A stretch of 22,867 bases of DNA, taken from positions 1-22,867 of IMG/VR virus record IMGVR_UViG_3300030109_000558; one strand, given 5' to 3'. Source of the stretch: a virus. The notes beneath the pieces were generated by a model. That model was not told the DNA's origin. It did no database searches and saw only the letters and a list, made by a program, of their open reading frames with translations. A program made the position numbers and the translations under genes. Numbering within the stretch: position 1 is the first letter of the stretch; each line of letters begins with the position of its first letter. This document shows, in pieces, positions 20,598 to 22,867 of this stretch.

Positions 20598-20737
20598 TGA
20601 TAAAGAATATATTAGAGATGCTCACTTATGTAGAAGGAGGATCAGAACTTATAGACATAGCAAAGGGTAAATACAAATACCCAGAAAGCATAAAAGAAGT
20701 GTATAACAACTTTAAAAAAGACGTATGGCAAAAGTAA
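20597..20737 (+). CDS. Small hypothetical protein before the tape measure (46 aa)
   Basis: A 46-residue frame from ATG, joined to the large tail gene by TAATG and overlapping the tape-measure start by 13 nt. It reads MIKNILEMLTYVEGGSELID and then a Lys/Tyr-rich helix (YKYPESIKEVYNNFKKDVWQ). Both coupled ends and its fixed place in the tail operon argue that it is real. Function unknown. Confidence 0.5.
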   Translation: MIKNILEMLTYVEGGSELIDIAKGKYKYPESIKEVYNNFKKDVWQK

Positions 20738-22530
20738 TTGAAGCAGAATTAAAATTAAAATATAAAGAAGCTGTCAAGAACTTGGATGAAATGCAAAAAG
20801 AATACTCCAAGTTAGAAAAGCAGATTGACGACACAAACAAAACAGCAAAAAAATCTGAAAAGGGTTTAACAGGTTTAAGTAAAGGTTTTAAAAGTATTGG
20901 TACTGCATTTAAAGCAGCAGGTATAGGATTAGTAGTTTCTTTATTTGCAGCATTAGCAGCAGCATTAGCTAAAAACCAAAAAGTAATGGATGCAGTTGCA
21001 GTAGTTACAGGCACAATATCACAAGTATTTACAGCAGTAGGCAACGTACTAGTTACTGTGTATGAAAATGTTACACAAGCTACAGAAAACTTTGATGCTT
21101 TAGGTAGAGTAGTTGGTAATGTTTTTAAAATAGCTTTAGCACCATTCAAATTACTTATTGATGGTTTGGCATTAACTTTTTATTCAGCACAATTAGCTTG
21201 GGAACAATCTTTCTTTGGTAGTGGAGATACAGAAAAAATTGCAGCATTAAACGAAAAAATAGGCGAAACAAAACAAAGTTTAGAAGATACTGTAGAGGGT
21301 GTAAAAGAAGCAGGATCAGCTATTGTTAAAGATTTTGGAGAAGCAGTAGATGAGGTTTCTAATATTGGCAAACAAGTAGTTGATGGGTTAAGTGATATTA
21401 GTGTTAAAGCAATAGCAGAAAATGTTAAGGCAAACGAACAACTTAAAAAAGCAGCAGCCGAAGCAAGAATAGTAAATCAAGGTTTAATAGAGCAGTACGA
21501 CAGACAAGCCGAACAACAAAGGCAAATAAGAGATAATGATTTAAAAAGTATTGATGATAGAATAGCTGCTAATGATAATTTAAAAGCTACACTTGAAGAA
21601 CAAGAAAAATCAATGTTAGCAAATGCTGACTTGATGATACAACAGGCAGAGTTACAATTTAAGTTATCAGGTCTTGAAGAAGATAGGTTAGCATTATTAG
21701 AAGCAAGAAACGAGAAGAAAGCAATAGAAGCACAAATAGAGGGCTTTATGTCAGAGCAAGAATCTAACAGAGTTGCATTATTAAAAGAGAAAATGGAATT
21801 AGAGTTGTCTAATGATGAAGCTACTGCATTAAGGCAATCAGAAGAAAGAAACTTCAATGCAGAGATGGAAGAAAGCGAAGTTCGTAGAATACAAATGATG
21901 TTAGATAATCTTGAAATAGAAAGAGGCGTTGAAGAAGAAAGATTAAGAATTAAAAGAGATTCATACGAGGAGGGTACACAAGCATTTATAGATGCAAACA
22001 ACGAACTTTTAGATTTTCAACAAGAAAGTGCAAACACGCAAGAAAAACTTGAACAAGATTTAGATAAGGGCAAAAAGAGTAGAATGAAAAAAATGATGGG
22101 TGATATAGTTTCTATTGTTGGTGCTAATAGTAAGTTTGGTAAAGCTGTTGCTATAGCAGGTGCAATTCAAGACACTTATGCAGGTGCTTCTAAAGCATTA
22201 AAACAGGGGGGTATATTTGGTTTTGTTGGAGCAGCAGCAGTAATAGCAGCAGGTTTAAAGAATGTAAAACAAATTGCAGGAACTAAATCTCCGAAACCTC
22301 CATCAGGATTGGGTGCAAGAGATACAGGCGATAGTCCAACATCTGTACCATCAGCATCAACAGCAGTATCTTTACCTCCACAATTTGACACAGTAGGTGC
22401 TAGTGGTGTAAATCAATTAGCAGATGCTCTAGGTAATCAAGCACCTGTACAAGCATTTGTTGTAAGTGGAGATGTAACAACTGCACAAGAACTTGACAGA
22501 AATATTATTCAAGGAGCAAGTATAGGATAA
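20725..22530 (+). CDS. Tail tape-measure protein (601 aa)
   Basis: A 601-residue, almost wholly helical protein. Residues 1-55 form a charged coiled coil (KEAVKNLDEMQKEYSKLEKQ). Hydrophobic stretches follow at about 65-85 (AAGIGLVVSLFAALAAALA) and in the 120-160 region. Residues about 225-455 are a long Glu/Lys/Ala-rich coiled coil. A second Gly/Ala-rich hydrophobic segment lies at 475-515 (GAIQDTYAGASKALKQGG). The C-terminal 80 residues are disordered, Pro/Ser/Gly-rich. This is the standard layout of tape measures, which set tail length and help DNA entry. At about 0.15 nm per residue it would suggest a tail of about 90 nm. Confidence 0.8.
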   Translation: MAKVIEAELKLKYKEAVKNLDEMQKEYSKLEKQIDDTNKTAKKSEKGLTGLSKGFKSIGTAFKAAGIGLVVSLFAALAAALAKNQKVMDAVAVVTGTISQVFTAVGNVLVTVYENVTQATENFDALGRVVGNVFKIALAPFKLLIDGLALTFYSAQLAWEQSFFGSGDTEKIAALNEKIGETKQSLEDTVEGVKEAGSAIVKDFGEAVDEVSNIGKQVVDGLSDISVKAIAENVKANEQLKKAAAEARIVNQGLIEQYDRQAEQQRQIRDNDLKSIDDRIAANDNLKATLEEQEKSMLANADLMIQQAELQFKLSGLEEDRLALLEARNEKKAIEAQIEGFMSEQESNRVALLKEKMELELSNDEATALRQSEERNFNAEMEESEVRRIQMMLDNLEIERGVEEERLRIKRDSYEEGTQAFIDANNELLDFQQESANTQEKLEQDLDKGKKSRMKKMMGDIVSIVGANSKFGKAVAIAGAIQDTYAGASKALKQGGIFGFVGAAAVIAAGLKNVKQIAGTKSPKPPSGLGARDTGDSPTSVPSASTAVSLPPQFDTVGASGVNQLADALGNQAPVQAFVVSGDVTTAQELDRNIIQGASIG

Positions 22531-22549
22531 ACAAAAAATTAATTTAATA

Positions 22550-22564
22550 CGTTATAATAATATG
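22550..22564 (+). promoter_or_regulatory. CGTTATA motif abutting the protease start codon
   Basis: CGTTATAATAATATG ends with the ATG of the next gene and matches the 15827-15841 copy at 14 of 15 positions. TATAAT would make a perfect -10 box but leaves almost no leader. It lies in the only intergenic gap of the tail-to-head junction. Confidence 0.3.
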
Positions 22565-22867
22565 AGAATCGTAGAACTTATTTTGGGAGATGATGAACTA
22601 ACAGGAATCGAAGCTATTTCAGTTGTTGAAAACCCAGCAATAGAAGAAGATTTTATAGCACTAAAAAGCGAGGAAATAAAACTTGCAGAGGTAGATAAAG
22701 AAAAGCGTATCTTAATGGGTGCTTTACTTATTCCTAATAAACCTATCTACAGAAAAAAAGGAGAAGAAGAATATTACATATATTTCTCAAAAGATACAGT
22801 AGAAAAAGCATCACAGCTTTATTTAATGAATGGTAATCAATCAAAAGCTACATTAGAACACCAACAT
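22562..22867 (+). CDS. XkdF-like prohead serine protease (3' partial)
   Basis: The first 102 residues are visible, cut by the right edge. The N-terminus MRIVELILGDDELTGIEAIS followed by VVENPAIEEDFIAL is the typical start of Bacteroidota phage proteins of the XkdF family. Then come KRILMGALLIPNKPIYR and YYIYFSKDTVEKASQLYLMN. The visible end SKATLEHQH holds the expected catalytic His100; the Ser should lie beyond the edge. The role is maturation of the procapsid by cutting scaffold or capsid delta domains. The capsid and scaffold genes are expected to the right. Confidence 0.75.
   Translation, partial: MRIVELILGDDELTGIEAISVVENPAIEEDFIALKSEEIKLAEVDKEKRILMGALLIPNKPIYRKKGEEEYYIYFSKDTVEKASQLYLMNGNQSKATLEHQH

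Noticed and set aside
20712-22001. Several long minus-strand frames opposite the tape-measure gene
   Set aside because: Ser/Leu/Ala-rich translations are the expected mirror of a Glu/Lys/Ala-rich coiled-coil gene in AT-rich DNA; they are shadows.

Overview
The window looks like part of the genome of a tailed double-stranded DNA phage (siphovirus-like) that infects a member of the Bacteroidota, most likely a marine flavobacterium. The evidence is the low GC content (about one third), all genes on the + strand and tightly packed, mostly weak or absent Shine-Dalgarno sequences, and a set of protein families typical of flavophages. No host gene, tRNA, rRNA, CRISPR array, insertion sequence, integrase or repressor was recognised, so lifestyle cannot be decided from this window.

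Layout: (1) 1-592, a head-completion/connector-like protein cut by the left edge and a coupled tiny gene. (2) 595-3436, a small Gly/Trp-rich gene, a large repeat-rich tail fibre ending in an S74 intramolecular chaperone, and three small unknown genes. (3) 3429-6271, an envelope/lysis block: a membrane-anchored coiled-coil protein, a secreted thioredoxin-fold-like protein, a secreted outer-membrane beta-barrel-like protein, an M15 peptidase endolysin, a tiny gene and a holin. (4) 6274-6381, an AT-rich intergenic stretch. (5) 6382-12816, DNA metabolism: NinG-like recombination protein, strong terminator, two OB-fold-like proteins (one with an SSB-type acidic tail), a RecA-fold helicase-like ATPase preceded by a second hairpin/T-tract, a sigma-70-like factor, three PD-(D/E)XK-type nuclease candidates including a RecE/Cas4-like exonuclease, many very small genes, and a DnaA-domain-IV-like protein. 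(6) 12773-14355, a MazZ/DUF5664-like nucleotide pyrophosphohydrolase and two different DNA methyltransferases. (7) 14393-22530, packaging and tail: small and large terminase subunits, a tail assembly chaperone with a probable -1 ribosomal frameshift, tail terminator and tail-completion proteins, two large tail/baseplate proteins and a tape-measure protein. (8) 22562-end, an XkdF-like prohead protease cut by the right edge.

The right edge (prohead protease) and left edge (head completion) are genes that normally flank the major capsid protein. The window therefore probably continues rightward into capsid genes and, in a circular or permuted genome, back to the left edge. Genes are coupled by frequent 1-4 nt stop/start overlaps (NTGA and TAATG), which suggests long polycistronic messages. 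The few real intergenic gaps (6274-6381, 6781-6887, 7686-7726, 10477-10543, 10813-10861, 14356-14392, 15805-15838, 22531-22561) carry the candidate control signals.

The strongest non-obvious signals are: the -1 frameshift at a run of T in the tail chaperone gene; a leader hairpin whose loop is the start codon of a nine-residue reading frame coupled to the next gene; a shared CGTTATA motif directly before packaging, tail and protease genes, which could be a promoter for the phage's own sigma factor; and a phage-encoded set of secreted proteins ahead of the lysis genes.
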